Source: Candidatus Poribacteria bacterium (GTDB lineage: Bacteria > Poribacteria > WGA-4E > UBA9662). From it: DNA of 6,749 bases. Below the pieces are notes generated by a model. It did not search any database. It was given only the letters and a program-made list of their open reading frames with translations, and was not told where the DNA came from. A program made the translations under genes and the position numbers. Positions 6,008 through 6,749 of the stretch are shown piece after piece. The first letter of the stretch is position 1, and each line of letters begins with the position of its first letter. Location: positions 62,947 to 69,695 of the forward strand of contig PACG01000097.1 of NCBI GenBank assembly GCA_002699335.1. The letters run 5' to 3'.

Positions 6008-6017
6008 CTCCTCAACC
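6008..6017. repeat. Target-site duplication, right copy
   Basis: CTCCTCAACC is identical to 4807-4816. Removing the IS and one copy restores the pre-insertion sequence ...TTCACACT-CTCCTCAACC-GTATTAG. Confidence 0.95.
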
Positions 6018-6134
6018 GTATTAGTCACATTTTGACATAAAATTAAAATGCTAACTGCACATAGTTAGGGGATTATTTAAGCGTTCTAATTGTTTATGTC
6101 GATTGGTATTTGTATTCTGGCTAACTTAATAACT

Positions 6135-6181
6135 TTTCGTCAAATCAACAAGGTCGCGTTGAAGAATGCGGTTTGACGAAA
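6135..6181. repeat. Nested inverted repeat upstream of the LamG gene
   Basis: An outer perfect 10-bp stem pairs TTTCGTCAAA (6135-6144) with TTTGACGAAA (6172-6181). Directly inside it, TCAAC (6145-6149) can pair with GTTGA (6158-6162) around an 8-nt loop, leaving a 9-nt bulge on the 3' side (6163-6171). It ends 21 nt before the start codon and has no T-run, so a terminator is unlikely. It could be a 5'-UTR RNA structure or a protein-binding operator; which is unknown. Confidence 0.5.
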
Positions 6182-6192
6182 TCGATGCTTTC

Positions 6193-6198
6193 GAGGTG
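6193..6198 (+). promoter_or_regulatory. Ribosome binding site of the LamG gene
   Basis: GAGGTG, 4 nt before ATG 6203, is a good Shine-Dalgarno match. It fixes the start immediately before the signal peptide. Confidence 0.65.
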
Positions 6199-6202
6199 AA
6201 TT

Positions 6203-6749
6203 ATGAGTAGGTTACATTTATCAGTTCTGGTAGTTTCACTTTTCCTGGGTTTTTCTTTATGTGCTGTGTTCGCTGCAAACCCAATCATAGCAGATGGATT
6301 GGTCGCTTATTGGAGTTTTGATAAAGGCACAATTAACGGCGCTGTTATTAAGGATCAATCGGAGGTCGGTCAAAACGCTAAAATTATCGGTACGGTAAAG
6401 ATAGCTAAAGGTAAGTTTGGTGATGCAGTCAAGTTTGATGGCAATCAAGCTAACTACATTCAAGGGGCCAAAAATCTAAAAAGTTTTAAGAAAAAGCCAA
6501 CCAAGGCGATCAGTGTTGAGGCATGGGTAACGGATGAAGGCTTTTTAGAGTGGGGAGGCTATATTGTTTGTGCCCAGGATAACGGCAGTTTTGAAAAGGG
6601 TTGGGTCTTTGGGACTAATAATCAGGTCAGTTTTGCTGTTTCGACCAAGGAACCAGATGATGGTAACGGAGTTTTAACCTATGTCAAACCGGCTGACAAT
6701 CCAAAACGAGGTAATTGGTTTCATATCGCAGGCACCTATGACGGCGATA
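6203..6749 (+). CDS. Secreted LamG/concanavalin-A-like domain protein (3' partial)
   Basis: The frame is open from ATG 6203 to the window edge (182 codons seen). Residues 1-24 form a signal peptide: SRLH, a hydrophobic core LSVLVVSLFLGFSLCAV, and a probable cut after VFA24. The mature part starts with IADGLVAYWSFDKG (28-42) and continues with AKGKFGDAVKFDG (68-80), KAISVEAWV (101-109) and NWFHIAGTYDGD (171-182). This is the ordered signature of LamG-like (Laminin_G_3) jelly-roll domains, which bind carbohydrate or protein and are common in secreted proteins of Poribacteria and Planctomycetes. The first LamG domain is nearly complete here; further domains, including any enzyme or C-terminal sorting module, would lie beyond the edge. 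The gene is separated from the upstream surface-protein genes by the IS and has its own leader region. Confidence 0.9.
   Translation, partial: MSRLHLSVLVVSLFLGFSLCAVFAANPIIADGLVAYWSFDKGTINGAVIKDQSEVGQNAKIIGTVKIAKGKFGDAVKFDGNQANYIQGAKNLKSFKKKPTKAISVEAWVTDEGFLEWGGYIVCAQDNGSFEKGWVFGTNNQVSFAVSTKEPDDGNGVLTYVKPADNPKRGNWFHIAGTYDGD

Larger units (their letters stand above)
6018..6202 (+). promoter_or_regulatory. Leader/intergenic region of the LamG gene
   Basis: No gene is visible in this 185-bp A/T-rich stretch. Two weak promoter candidates exist. One is TTGACA at 6032-6037, without a good -10 at standard spacing. The other is TTGTTT 6090-6095 with TATTCT 6113-6118 (17-bp spacing). The second would place the nested inverted repeat (6135-6181) in the 5' untranslated region. 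Neither can be confirmed by eye. Confidence 0.3.

Noticed and set aside
6256..6265. Lipobox (lipoprotein signal) around C20 of the LamG protein
   Set aside because: The residues before the Cys are F-S-L, not a lipobox such as L-A-G or L-S-G, and a good signal peptidase I site (A-V-F-A) follows.
1..6749. CRISPR array, tRNA, rRNA, toxin-antitoxin or defence genes
   Set aside because: No spaced direct repeats, cloverleaf-like segments or recognisable motifs of such genes were seen on either strand.

Overview
The window looks like a bacterial genome fragment, probably from the Candidatus Poribacteria or a related marine/sponge-associated lineage that secretes large multidomain surface proteins. 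The main clue is the C-terminal module of the first gene (PNPFNPETWIPYQLA...ASGTYFYQI...RKMTILK). It is a FlgD-Ig/T9SS-type-A-like ending, and from memory its 'ETWIPYQL' wording is typical of poribacterial proteins. A second clue is the secreted LamG-type protein at the right edge. No database search was possible, so the taxon is an inference.

Layout. Positions 1-4260 carry one very long, 5'-incomplete gene for an exported repeat protein: about eleven divergent Ig/cadherin-like repeats, one distinct Ig-like domain and the C-terminal sorting-type module. Only 12 nt downstream, behind a plausible ribosome binding site, is a decayed gene (about 4273-4654). Its fragments, spread over three frames, read as a leader, a cadherin-like repeat and possibly a cohesin-like segment. 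Positions 4655-4806 hold no convincing gene, only an isolated TATAAT and a small hairpin.

Positions 4817-6007 are a complete 1191-bp insertion sequence of the ISAs1 family. It has 25-bp terminal inverted repeats (two mismatches) and a perfect 10-bp target duplication, CTCCTCAACC. Its transposase is broken twice: an in-frame TGA at 5346-5348, and a frame change at a run of seven A at 5413-5419. The catalytic DDE residues are all still encoded, but not in one frame. The IS is visibly more A/T-rich than the genes around it.

Positions 6018-6202 are a leader region with a nested inverted repeat. It is followed by a 3'-incomplete gene (from 6203) with a signal peptide and a LamG/concanavalin-A-like domain.

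Functionally, the two host genes and the dead gene between them all look like exported adhesion or carbohydrate/protein-binding proteins, so this is a cell-surface or secretome locus. The first gene and the pseudogene may once have been cotranscribed. I do not see a defence system, CRISPR array, tRNA or rRNA. The most unusual things here are the giant repeat protein, the multi-frame gene remnant beside it, and the IS with clean boundaries but a doubly broken transposase.
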